A program made the position numbers and the translations under genes. A DNA stretch of 20,478 nt from an archaeon (GTDB lineage Archaea; Nanobdellota; Nanobdellia; SCGC-AAA011-G17; GW2011-AR18): the NCBI GenBank assembly GCA_023245385.1, contig JAHFKM010000004.1:1-20478 (forward strand). Reading direction: 5' to 3'. The notes below the pieces were generated by a model that saw nothing but the letters and a program-made list of their open reading frames with translations, was not told the DNA's origin and ran no database searches. This document shows, piece after piece, positions 7,870 to 14,584 of the stretch; within the stretch, counting starts at the first letter, position 1, and each line of letters begins with the position of its first letter.

Positions 7870-7890
7870 GAATTTTTCATCGCCTAAAAC

Positions 7891-7898
7891 TTTATATA
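7891..7898. promoter_or_regulatory. Shared, exactly centred TATA box of a divergent pair
   Basis: TTTATATA lies midway between the minus-strand ATG at 7869 and the plus-strand ATG at 7920. Its centre (7894.5) is 25.5 bases from the A of each start codon. Read either way (TTTATATA or TATATAAA) it fits the archaeal TATA consensus, and no other candidate box exists at the right spacing in the 50-base gap. Both genes are therefore predicted to be leaderless and to share one TBP site. Confidence 0.65.
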
Positions 7899-7919
7899 GT
7901 TTCTTAATTTTCTCTTTTT

Positions 7920-8864
7920 ATGATAAATATTAATAATTACTTTGTTCCTGGAATTTTTACAACAATCTTTGCTACTCCTTTTATTCAAGCTGATTCTGTA
8001 ACATGGACTAAACGCTCTTTAGAAAAAGACCACTCCTTGGAATCGTTTGTTGACCAAAAATGGAATACCCAAGTCGAAAACAAAAAGAAAGATCTTGATG
8101 CAGAGGGCACTCTGAACATAACTATTCGTCAAGATGAACGAGGATTACTTGCTGTTTATGAAGGAGAAAGAAAAATTATGTTTGATGGAACAATTTTTAG
8201 AGTTTACGATGTTCATACTGCCGAAAATAAAATTATTCTCTCCATTGAAGAAGGAAGATTTAGTACAATTAACCTTTCTAAAGATCCAGAATATAGAACT
8301 CTTTTAAAAAATAAATATGGTAAAGTAAGAAATGATGCTTTAGGATCTTCAGCGTTACTTCTTACAACCGACCAATATATTGTTCTTACAAATCGAGGAG
8401 AAAAAACTAATACTTACAAAAACCAAATGTATATGCCTGGAGGCAGACCTTCCATCGTTGATGAATCTCCTCTAGAACATCAACTTGGAGAAAATAATGA
8501 AGAACTTGGTTTAGACCCTCATCATTTTAGTTCTATTCACTTTTATGGAATTGTAGCTGATGAACAACTTAATGGAAACAGAGAACTTATGTTTCAAATG
8601 AATCTTACTCTTGACTCTGCTGAAGTCAAAAAAAGTTATGATTCTCTTCAGAAAAAACCAATTGATGTCGCTTCACTAGAATTTTTACCCGCAACACCTG
8701 AAAGTGTTTTATCTAGACTCATTCAAGACACTCCTTATCAAAAAGAAAGAACTGGAATTGTTGTACCACCCACTTATGGTACTCTCGTTCATTTTGGATT
8801 TAATACCTATGGCCAAGAATGGTTAAATGAATTAGACGCTAATATTTCTCAAAAATTACACTAA
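7920..8864 (+). CDS. Nudix-like protein with divergent Nudix box
   Basis: A 314-residue soluble protein. Its C-terminal half looks like a Nudix fold: a beta-rich region ALLLTTDQYIVLTNRG (145-160), MPGGRPS at 172-178 and a helix ending GENNEELGL (190-198). Compared with the Nudix consensus G-x5-E-x7-R-E-U-x-E-E-x-G-U, the catalytic EE (194-195) and G197 are kept, the Arg of the RE pair is Gly, and the first Gly is displaced by one residue. Nudix enzymes cleave nucleoside-diphosphate-linked compounds; activity here is uncertain. Residues 1-140 match no family I recognise. The first 25 residues are hydrophobic but look like a domain start rather than a good signal peptide. The gene is leaderless from the shared TATA box and its 3' end overlaps the convergent phosphatase gene by four bases. 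Confidence 0.65.
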   Translation: MININNYFVPGIFTTIFATPFIQADSVTWTKRSLEKDHSLESFVDQKWNTQVENKKKDLDAEGTLNITIRQDERGLLAVYEGERKIMFDGTIFRVYDVHTAENKIILSIEEGRFSTINLSKDPEYRTLLKNKYGKVRNDALGSSALLLTTDQYIVLTNRGEKTNTYKNQMYMPGGRPSIVDESPLEHQLGENNEELGLDPHHFSSIHFYGIVADEQLNGNRELMFQMNLTLDSAEVKKSYDSLQKKPIDVASLEFLPATPESVLSRLIQDTPYQKERTGIVVPPTYGTLVHFGFNTYGQEWLNELDANISQKLH

Positions 8865-9703
8865 ATCCTATTCAAATGTTCTATAAGTCTTTTTGTTAAA
8901 TCTAAAGTTGCACCAGAAATTACAGGCAAACTCTCTTGCTGCCCGAATTCAAGATACTTTCTTTTACCTAAATCTTTTCCTTCTGAATCAACAATTACCG
9001 CTCCAGCTTCTCTTTCTAAACCATAAGAAATAGCAACCTCTAAATTTCCTTTTCTTGTACATTCTAATACTAAATCTGCCTTTCCGCATGCAAGATCTAT
9101 ATAATAAGCACAGGAAGCACCAAGATAATTTGTATTAAACCCTTGAAGCTTTTGAGAAAATTTTTTTTTATTAAATTCCCAATACTCATCAATAAAAATC
9201 CTTGTTTTCTTATCTAAATCTTTAACTTCTGAAGTTCTAATTGGAATAATCTTATCTTTCTGTGCAACAAAACTACCTTCACCTTTAGAAGCAAAAAACA
9301 TTTTTCCTGTTGCATGTTCCATAATTCCACTGAAAATATAATCTTCATAGTTTGGATTTATATTTGAAAAGAATCCGAGCATAGTACCATATCTTCCCCT
9401 TTCTTTTGACTCTTTGTAATTACTAGATCCATCTAACCCATCCATAACTGCTAAAAATTTAGGGTTTTCTCCTATATTTGTTGTTCCATGTTCTTCAGAA
9501 ATAACTCTTACAGGAACATTTTCTTCTTTTAAAAACTTGAGCACCTCTTCTTCAGCATTTATATCCATTCTTAAAGTAGTATCTCCAAATCTATTTTTCT
9601 TAACACTCTCTTTACCGCTTTCTTCAAGATGATGATAAAGTTCAAAAGTTTTTAGCAAAGCTCTTTGCCCTAACTCAGTAAAAGATTTATTTAAAAATTC
9701 CAC
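8861..9703 (-). CDS. Inositol-monophosphatase/FBPase-family phosphatase
   Basis: A 280-residue protein of the Mg-dependent, Li-sensitive phosphatase superfamily. Metal-site motifs are present: D47 in LRMDINAEEE, SEEHG at 69-73, and DGLDGSSN at 88-95 (D88 and D91). The usual C-terminal WDxAAG motif, whose Asp binds the third metal, is NLEVAIS (E222 in the Asp position). Archaeal members hydrolyse inositol-1-phosphate, fructose-1,6-bisphosphate or PAP. In this locus a sugar or inositol phosphate is plausible, for example for phosphoinositol lipids, but that is inference. The start is a GTG at 9703, supported by a TATA box centred 25.5 bases upstream. CpG is rare (5 in 843 bases). Confidence 0.8.
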   Translation of the reverse strand: MEFLNKSFTELGQRALLKTFELYHHLEESGKESVKKNRFGDTTLRMDINAEEEVLKFLKEENVPVRVISEEHGTTNIGENPKFLAVMDGLDGSSNYKESKERGRYGTMLGFFSNINPNYEDYIFSGIMEHATGKMFFASKGEGSFVAQKDKIIPIRTSEVKDLDKKTRIFIDEYWEFNKKKFSQKLQGFNTNYLGASCAYYIDLACGKADLVLECTRKGNLEVAISYGLEREAGAVIVDSEGKDLGKRKYLEFGQQESLPVISGATLDLTKRLIEHLNRI

Positions 9704-9724
9704 AAAAACTCTCTATTGACAAAT

Positions 9725-9732
9725 TATATAAA
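9725..9732. promoter_or_regulatory. TATA box of the phosphatase gene, possibly shared with the divergent methyltransferase
   Basis: TATATAAA on the plus strand (TTTATATA on the minus strand), centred at 9728.5. This is 25.5 bases from the phosphatase GTG at 9703, giving a leaderless minus transcript. For the plus gene at 9764 the same box would give a leader of about 10 bases. No other box with suitable spacing is seen for the plus gene, so sharing is likely but less certain. Confidence 0.6.
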
Positions 9733-9763
9733 ACTGTTCTTTATTCCCTCTTTATAATTAACT

Positions 9764-10435
9764 ATGGAAAACATTAAAGAACACTTTGAAATAATCGCCA
9801 AAGATTATGACTATTGGAAAAACAAGAATAAATATTATTATATTCAATTAAAACACATTTTAAAAGAAAGAATTCCTCCAGCTAAAAAAGTCTTAGAAAT
9901 CGGATGCGGTACAGGAGATCTTCTCATTGCCTTAGAACCCTCTTATGGTTTAGGTGTTGATATCAGCGAAAATATGATTCTTCTTGCTAAAAAGAAACAC
10001 CATTTCAAAAACATTGAATTCAAAGTTTCTTCAGCTGAACATCTTAAATCTAAAGAAAAGTTTGATGTGATCTTCCTAGCAGATGTAATTGAACACTTAG
10101 AAAATGTTGATCAAATGTCTGAAGCATTAAATTCTATCGCAACAAAAGACACACTTATTCTCATAACAATGATCAATCCCCTCTGGGAACTACTTCTTTT
10201 ACTAATGGAAAAATTTAATCTAAAAATGCCTGAAGGGCCTCACAAACGCTTAACTTTTCAAGAACTTAAAGAAATATTTAATAAACATAACCTAAATATG
10301 ATATGCTTAGATTACAGAACTCTTTTTCCAAAAAATATCCCTTACTTATCTGGCTTTGTAAACAATCATTTTTACAAAATACCTTTACTTCGAAATCTAG
10401 GACTTATTCAAATTTTAACTCTTAAAAAACTCTAG
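9764..10435 (+). CDS. Class I SAM-dependent methyltransferase
   Basis: A 223-residue protein with a full Rossmann-like methyltransferase core: motif I VLEIGCGTG at 43-51, acidic VDIS near 65-68, and FDVIFLADVIEHLENV near 100-115 (type 11-like, with the IEHL signature). The C-terminal region holds LFPKNIPYLSGFVNNH, which recurs in the N-terminal domain of the GT2 fusion at 6433-7869; the two are clearly paralogous. It probably methylates a sugar, lipid or glycan intermediate of this locus, but the substrate is not deducible. It is transcribed alone, divergent from the phosphatase gene, and its 3' end overlaps the convergent Gfo/Idh/MocA gene by 14 bases. Confidence 0.85.
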   Translation: MENIKEHFEIIAKDYDYWKNKNKYYYIQLKHILKERIPPAKKVLEIGCGTGDLLIALEPSYGLGVDISENMILLAKKKHHFKNIEFKVSSAEHLKSKEKFDVIFLADVIEHLENVDQMSEALNSIATKDTLILITMINPLWELLLLLMEKFNLKMPEGPHKRLTFQELKEIFNKHNLNMICLDYRTLFPKNIPYLSGFVNNHFYKIPLLRNLGLIQILTLKKL

Positions 10436-11351
10436 ACTTTTTATAAATTTCATCTATAACTTTTAAAACTCTCAACCCTTCTTCTCCAGTAACCAAAGGA
10501 TCTCTATTCTTTTTAATTGCTTGAATAAAATCTTCTACTTGTAGTTTTATAGTTCCAGGATTCCAAGCAAAGCTTAAAGGATTATAGATAAAATTTGAAA
10601 GAATATTATCACTTATCCTTATTACTCTTTTTTTTGTTCTAATCTTCAAATAAACCCTTTTTACCTTAGTGTTTGTTGTTGCCCTTATTTTTGCCTTAAT
10701 ATTTTTAGGAAACTCTAGATCAATAATAGCTGTATCTTCTACTTCTAATCCATGACGAGAACTTATTTTTGCAGAAACTACTTTTGGAACTCCAAAAACC
10801 CAGATCATGACATCCAAAAAATGAACTAATAAATTTATTACTATTCCCCCACCAGCCTTTTCTCTTGAACCTTTCCAAGAATCTTTATAATAAGTATCAG
10901 GCCTTGGATTAAAATAAACTAATTCTATACTCTTTACTTTACTAATCATTTTTTCTTTTAAACTTTTAATCAATCTTCCAAATCTATACTGAGAAACAAC
11001 ACTTAATTTCACATTCTTCTTTTTACCTATTCTAATTAATGTTTTTACTTTTTTAAGATCAGTATCAACTGGTTTTTCTATTAAAATATGCTTACCCCTT
11101 TCACCAGCCTTTATCCCAAAATCTGCATGGGTATTATTCTCTGTTGTTATTACTACTGCATCAACTTCATTTAAGAAAAAATTAAAATCTGAAAATTCTT
11201 TTAATGAATATTTTTTTGAAAACCAAATACCCCTTTCTTTATTCCTGCTAAAAACAGCAACAAGCTCTGCATTCTTTACTTTTCTAAATACACTTACATA
11301 CTTGGCAGAAATGTATCCTGTACCAATAAGTCCAAATCTTAATCTTCTCAT
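10422..11351 (-). CDS. Gfo/Idh/MocA-family sugar oxidoreductase, WlbA-like
   Basis: A 309-residue NAD(P)-dependent dehydrogenase. The Rossmann motif is FGLIGTGYIS (6-15), the conserved EKP is at 92-94 (catalytic Lys93), and GGGIVINLLVHFLDVMIW (168-185) carries His177 and Asp180. The GGG-x(5)-L-x-x-H-F-x-D pattern recalls UDP-GlcNAcA 3-dehydrogenase (WlbA/WbpB) enzymes that begin diaminosugar-acid synthesis, so a nucleotide-sugar oxidation is a reasonable guess. The ATG overlaps the TGA of the upstream methyltransferase gene (ATGA), so the two are translationally coupled. Composition is odd: only one CpG occurs in 930 bases (the run 10741-10760), and the protein is very rich in Lys, Ile and Val, which suggests a separate origin. 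Confidence 0.85.
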   Translation of the reverse strand: MRRLRFGLIGTGYISAKYVSVFRKVKNAELVAVFSRNKERGIWFSKKYSLKEFSDFNFFLNEVDAVVITTENNTHADFGIKAGERGKHILIEKPVDTDLKKVKTLIRIGKKKNVKLSVVSQYRFGRLIKSLKEKMISKVKSIELVYFNPRPDTYYKDSWKGSREKAGGGIVINLLVHFLDVMIWVFGVPKVVSAKISSRHGLEVEDTAIIDLEFPKNIKAKIRATTNTKVKRVYLKIRTKKRVIRISDNILSNFIYNPLSFAWNPGTIKLQVEDFIQAIKKNRDPLVTGEEGLRVLKVIDEIYKKSRVF

Positions 11352-12121
11352 TTCTTTTTTCCAATCACATAAAACAAATGAGCATAACTATACTTCAAAA
11401 ACAAAGGAACAGGAATAGATTCAAACGCGTACATTGCCTTAATCCAAAAAGGATACTCTTTCTTCTTCATATACTCTAAAGTAGGAACATCCCACTCAAT
11501 TATTTCCATCGGTTTTTTCATCTTATGAAACTTCATATCTCTAAAACCAACAGTATCAGGCCATAGCGGGCAGTTCATGACATTTGTTTCAACAATTTCA
11601 AGATTGTTTTTTTCCATAAGTGCTCTTACTTTTCTAGGGTAAAGAAATAACTTATTTCCATGTGTCCATTCGACATTGTTTATTTTGTGTAATGTTCTGT
11701 GGATTGGAGAACCGACATTATATCCACTGACACAAAGAATCATAATATATGTTTTTGAAACGCGAATCCATTCTTTTAATGTTTCTTCATAGTTTTTTTC
11801 TAGGCTTAAGGTGTTGAAATTCCACACAAGATCAAAACTATTATCTTCTAAAGGTAATTCGGATAATTTTTCTGTTTTTATTTCCTTTACTTCAAGATGC
11901 AGGTCTTTCCACGCGTCAAGACCTTTCTTTTCTGGATTTACAAGCGTCACTTCACATTCTGCTTCAGCGAAACCGAGAGAGTATAAGGAGGGCATTGCCT
12001 TTACTCCAGCAGCAGGAACTTCTAATACGTTTTTTAGAGCGTATTTTTTTGCTATTTTTTTTAAACTTTGATTAATTGCGTATCTTTCATAATCCAGCTG
12101 AAAAGGTTCTTTTTCTATCAT
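11348..12121 (-). CDS. Divergent class I SAM methyltransferase-like protein
   Basis: From the ATG at 12121 this is a 257-residue protein. It has a type 11-like layout: NVLEVPAAGV (31-40) in the motif I position, where the usual GCGxG is PAAG; VTLVNPEKKG near 58-67 (motif II); LPLEDNSFDLVWNFNTL (89-105), the typical FDlV motif; then an ARVxK-like helix (LKEWIRVSK). The substitution in motif I makes SAM binding uncertain. The frame stays open upstream to a TTG at 12226, but that extension is lysine-rich filler, and a TATA box (12143-12151) lies 25-26 bases before the ATG at 12121, so the shorter form is chosen. The gene forms a two-gene unit with the Gfo/Idh/MocA gene. Substrate unknown. Confidence 0.75.
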   Translation of the reverse strand: MIEKEPFQLDYERYAINQSLKKIAKKYALKNVLEVPAAGVKAMPSLYSLGFAEAECEVTLVNPEKKGLDAWKDLHLEVKEIKTEKLSELPLEDNSFDLVWNFNTLSLEKNYEETLKEWIRVSKTYIMILCVSGYNVGSPIHRTLHKINNVEWTHGNKLFLYPRKVRALMEKNNLEIVETNVMNCPLWPDTVGFRDMKFHKMKKPMEIIEWDVPTLEYMKKKEYPFWIKAMYAFESIPVPLFLKYSYAHLFYVIGKKK

Positions 12122-12142
12122 TCTTTTGGAGAGCTGCGACTG

Positions 12143-12151
12143 CTTTATATT
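12143..12151 (-). promoter_or_regulatory. TATA box setting the start of the methyltransferase-like gene
   Basis: On the minus strand AATATAAAG, centred about 25-26 bases before the A of the ATG at 12121. It predicts a leaderless transcript and places the 35-codon upstream extension outside the gene. Confidence 0.55.
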
Positions 12152-12211
12152 TCTTTTTTTTCCTTTCAAACTCTTTCTTTTTAAAAAATAATTCAGATTA
12201 TTAGAACAAAC

Positions 12212-12219
12212 TTTAAATA
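12212..12219 (+). promoter_or_regulatory. TATA box of the plus-strand glycan unit
   Basis: TTTAAATA, a perfect archaeal TATA box, lies 34.5 bases (centre) before the ATG at 12250, predicting a start near 12241 and a leader of about 9 bases. A GGTGA Shine-Dalgarno-like core at 12239-12243 sits six bases before the ATG and would be complete only if transcription began slightly earlier. This is the only plausible promoter for the radical SAM gene. Confidence 0.5.
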
Positions 12220-12249
12220 ACACCAATTCTTTCTCAGTGGTGAAGTAGT

Positions 12250-13650
12250 ATGAAAATCCTTCTTGTTAATCCACCGGCGGAAAAACAGGCGAGATGGGAC
12301 GTTTCTCAAACGCCTTATCCTCCTTTGGGAGCGCTTTGGATAGCTGCGGTTTTGGAAAAAGAGGGGCATACTGTTAAATTTCTTGATGGTGATTGTTGGA
12401 AGTTTGATATTGTTCAGGAGATAAAAAGTTTTCAACCTGCTCTTATTGGCTTTGCGGTGATCACGATCAAAGTGAACAGCGCGGCGGAGATGATTGGTCA
12501 GGTAAAAAAAGTCTATCCTGACTTGCCGGTGGTTGTTGGGGGAAATCACATTACGAATGTGAAGGAACTCGCTTTCAAACAGATTTCTGGTGTTGATTTT
12601 TTAATGATTGGAGAAGCGTATTTCACTTTTGCGGAATTAGCTTCGGCGATAGAAAAAGGGGAAATTTTTTTTAATGCAGTCAAAGGTCTTATCTGGAAGC
12701 AGGATAAAATGGTAGTAACGAACACTCCACGGCCTGATCTTCAGGATCTTGATCAGCTTCCTTTTCCGGCGAGACATCTTCTTCCTCAGCCTTTCACAGA
12801 TTATTATGCTTCAGACACGAGATACTTACGAAAACCAAGTACGAGTATGATTACAAGTTTAGGATGTTATTACCGCTGCACCTTTTGTGACCACACGAGA
12901 AATGTTAGGTTTTTTTCACCAAAAAGGGTTGTAGATGAAATTGAGCATTTACAGAAAGAGTATGGGATTAAAGAAATCCATTTTTGGGACGAGATTTTTA
13001 TTATGACTCCGAAAAGAGCGAGAGAACTTTGTCAGGAGATGATAGATCGTAAGATTGATGTTACCTGGAGTGGTTATGGGAGGCTTGATATTATTGCGAG
13101 AAATCCAGATCTTATTCCTTTGATAAAAAAATCAGGATGTTGGTTTATGTCTTTTGGTATTGAGTCAGGAAACCAGAAGATTAGGGATCTTATTCATAAG
13201 GATCTTACAGAAGAGCAAATCAGAACAGCAACCACAGCAATGGCTGCGTCAGGAATCTATACTCGTGGACTTTTCATGTTTGGACATCCAACAGAAACTG
13301 CTGATAGTATTCAGGAAACTATTAGCTTCGCAAAATCTCTTCCTCTTAACTCGGCGCAATTTAATTTGAATATTCCGCTTCCAGGGACAGAGCAATATAC
13401 TCGCGCGAAAGAGTATGGTGTTCTTGACGAGGAGCGTTTCAAAGATTATTCTGGGCATGGAAAACCTATCTATGTTCCTCATGGTATAACTGCAGAAATT
13501 CTTGAACAATCTCAAAAAAGAGCGTACAGGGAGTTCTTCTCTCGACCACAAGTTTTTTTCAGAAACGCGAAATTCGTCTTCAGAAATCCAGACAGTATAA
13601 AAAAGTATGGGAAAAAATTCCTTACTATCGTTTCTGGAGGAAAGATATAA
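12250..13650 (+). CDS. B12-binding-domain radical SAM protein
   Basis: A 466-residue protein with the standard two-domain layout. Residues 1-135 form the cobalamin-binding-type Rossmann domain (MKILLVNPP, PPLGALWIAAVLEKEGH, VVVGGNH and DFLMIGEAY blocks). The DxHxxG cobalamin-ligand motif is absent, as in many members (LDGDCW instead). The radical SAM domain follows, with CYYRCTFC providing the 4Fe-4S ligands C206, C210 and C213, and MFGHPTET later. Members methylate unactivated carbon or phosphorus or rearrange lipids and tetrapyrroles. Beside a flippase-like protein, a toroid protein and a glycosyltransferase, a lipid or glycan-lipid substrate is plausible, which is inference. First gene of the plus-strand unit, followed after six bases by the flippase-like gene. 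CpG-rich (about 28 in its first 650 bases). Confidence 0.9.
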   Translation: MKILLVNPPAEKQARWDVSQTPYPPLGALWIAAVLEKEGHTVKFLDGDCWKFDIVQEIKSFQPALIGFAVITIKVNSAAEMIGQVKKVYPDLPVVVGGNHITNVKELAFKQISGVDFLMIGEAYFTFAELASAIEKGEIFFNAVKGLIWKQDKMVVTNTPRPDLQDLDQLPFPARHLLPQPFTDYYASDTRYLRKPSTSMITSLGCYYRCTFCDHTRNVRFFSPKRVVDEIEHLQKEYGIKEIHFWDEIFIMTPKRARELCQEMIDRKIDVTWSGYGRLDIIARNPDLIPLIKKSGCWFMSFGIESGNQKIRDLIHKDLTEEQIRTATTAMAASGIYTRGLFMFGHPTETADSIQETISFAKSLPLNSAQFNLNIPLPGTEQYTRAKEYGVLDEERFKDYSGHGKPIYVPHGITAEILEQSQKRAYREFFSRPQVFFRNAKFVFRNPDSIKKYGKKFLTIVSGGKI

Positions 13651-13656
13651 GGCGCT

Positions 13657-14562
13657 ATGATCACGATCTTGCTTTATTCTTTTCTAGCGCTCATCTCCAA
13701 TTTTTTTTGTATTCTTCTTATTTCAGGAAGATATAAAACTATTTTTACAACACTTGGAGAAACACCAAAAATTTTTGATCTTATTGGTCTTGTTTCTGTT
13801 ACTCAGCTTATTAGTTATGTTACGCCTTTTAATATTGGTCTTGTTTTTGGGAGGTCTTTTTTAGCAAAAAAATTCATCAAGATCCAACCAGGACTGACGC
13901 TCTTAGTAACAATTTATGATCAGTGGCTTGAAATAATCTGGCAGCTTTTTATTATTTTTTTCTTAATCCTCCTCACAGGAAGTAAATACTTTTCAACAAA
14001 AATAGTGTTAGTTCTTGCTGTTCTTCTCTTGTTTTTATCTTTTCTTTTTGTTGTCTTTCTTGGTTCAGTGCTCAAACGTGTCTTACTTTTCAAAGTTCAT
14101 CTTCCAGCTTGGTTGAAAAAAATCCTAAAAAAAATATCCAGTGGGCAAGATATTGAGCTTGTCATTAGTTCTCTTAAAGAAAGAAAGATGTTTTCTTTTC
14201 GTCTTCTTCTTTCGCTTTGTCCTTGGATTCTTCTTTTTATTTTTACTTATCCGCTTATCCTTTATTTTACTACGCCTCTCTTAGGAATACATCTTGCTTA
14301 CGTTGACTCTTTTCTGATAGCATGGGTTTCTTATCTTACAGGAAGGTTGTCTGGTATTCCTGGGGGTTTTGGAACGAGAGATATAACCTTAGCGTTTCTT
14401 CTCACTCCTTTCACTTCTTCAATAAAAGAGGTTGTGCTCTTAACAACGTTCTATAGAATCCTTGCGTTGTTTCCTTCAATTATTATTGCAGTATTTATTT
14501 TAATCTTTACTCCTGAAAAAATAGTGGGTTTGTTTCAAAGAAAAACTACGAAACTAATATAA
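13657..14562 (+). CDS. Flippase-like integral membrane protein (LPG synthase TM / UPF0104 type)
   Basis: A 301-residue protein with about seven to eight hydrophobic segments and a family-typical length. The motif GRLSGIPGGFGTRD at 229-242 matches the conserved GxxPGGxGxxE/D loop of the lysylphosphatidylglycerol synthetase TM region family, and the N-terminal half has the VTPFNIG loop. Relatives include the flippase half of MprF and archaeal AglD-like proteins, so a role in moving lipid-linked sugars or modified lipids across the membrane fits. It starts six bases after the radical SAM stop codon. GGAGG at 13636-13640 is about 16 bases from the ATG, too far to be a strong ribosome site. The cargo is unknown. 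Confidence 0.8.
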   Translation: MITILLYSFLALISNFFCILLISGRYKTIFTTLGETPKIFDLIGLVSVTQLISYVTPFNIGLVFGRSFLAKKFIKIQPGLTLLVTIYDQWLEIIWQLFIIFFLILLTGSKYFSTKIVLVLAVLLLFLSFLFVVFLGSVLKRVLLFKVHLPAWLKKILKKISSGQDIELVISSLKERKMFSFRLLLSLCPWILLFIFTYPLILYFTTPLLGIHLAYVDSFLIAWVSYLTGRLSGIPGGFGTRDITLAFLLTPFTSSIKEVVLLTTFYRILALFPSIIIAVFILIFTPEKIVGLFQRKTTKLI

Positions 14563-14563
14563 A
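14556..14563 (+). promoter_or_regulatory. TATA box overlapping the flippase stop codon
   Basis: AATATAAA centred 25.5 bases before the ATG at 14585, so the downstream gene has its own leaderless promoter. The TAA stop of the flippase-like gene (14560-14562) is inside the box. Confidence 0.55.
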
Positions 14564-14584
14564 TCTTTTGAACAAGATAGTTTT

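Noticed and set aside
12122..12226. N-terminal extension of the methyltransferase-like gene starting at a TTG (12226)
   Set aside because: It adds 35 lysine-rich residues without domain features, uses a TTG start, and a TATA box sits 25-26 bases before the ATG at 12121.
12193..12549. Minus-strand frame of 118 codons over the start of the radical SAM gene
   Set aside because: Composition is that of an antisense shadow (Arg/Asn/Phe-rich) over a clearly conserved plus-strand domain, and no promoter lies upstream.
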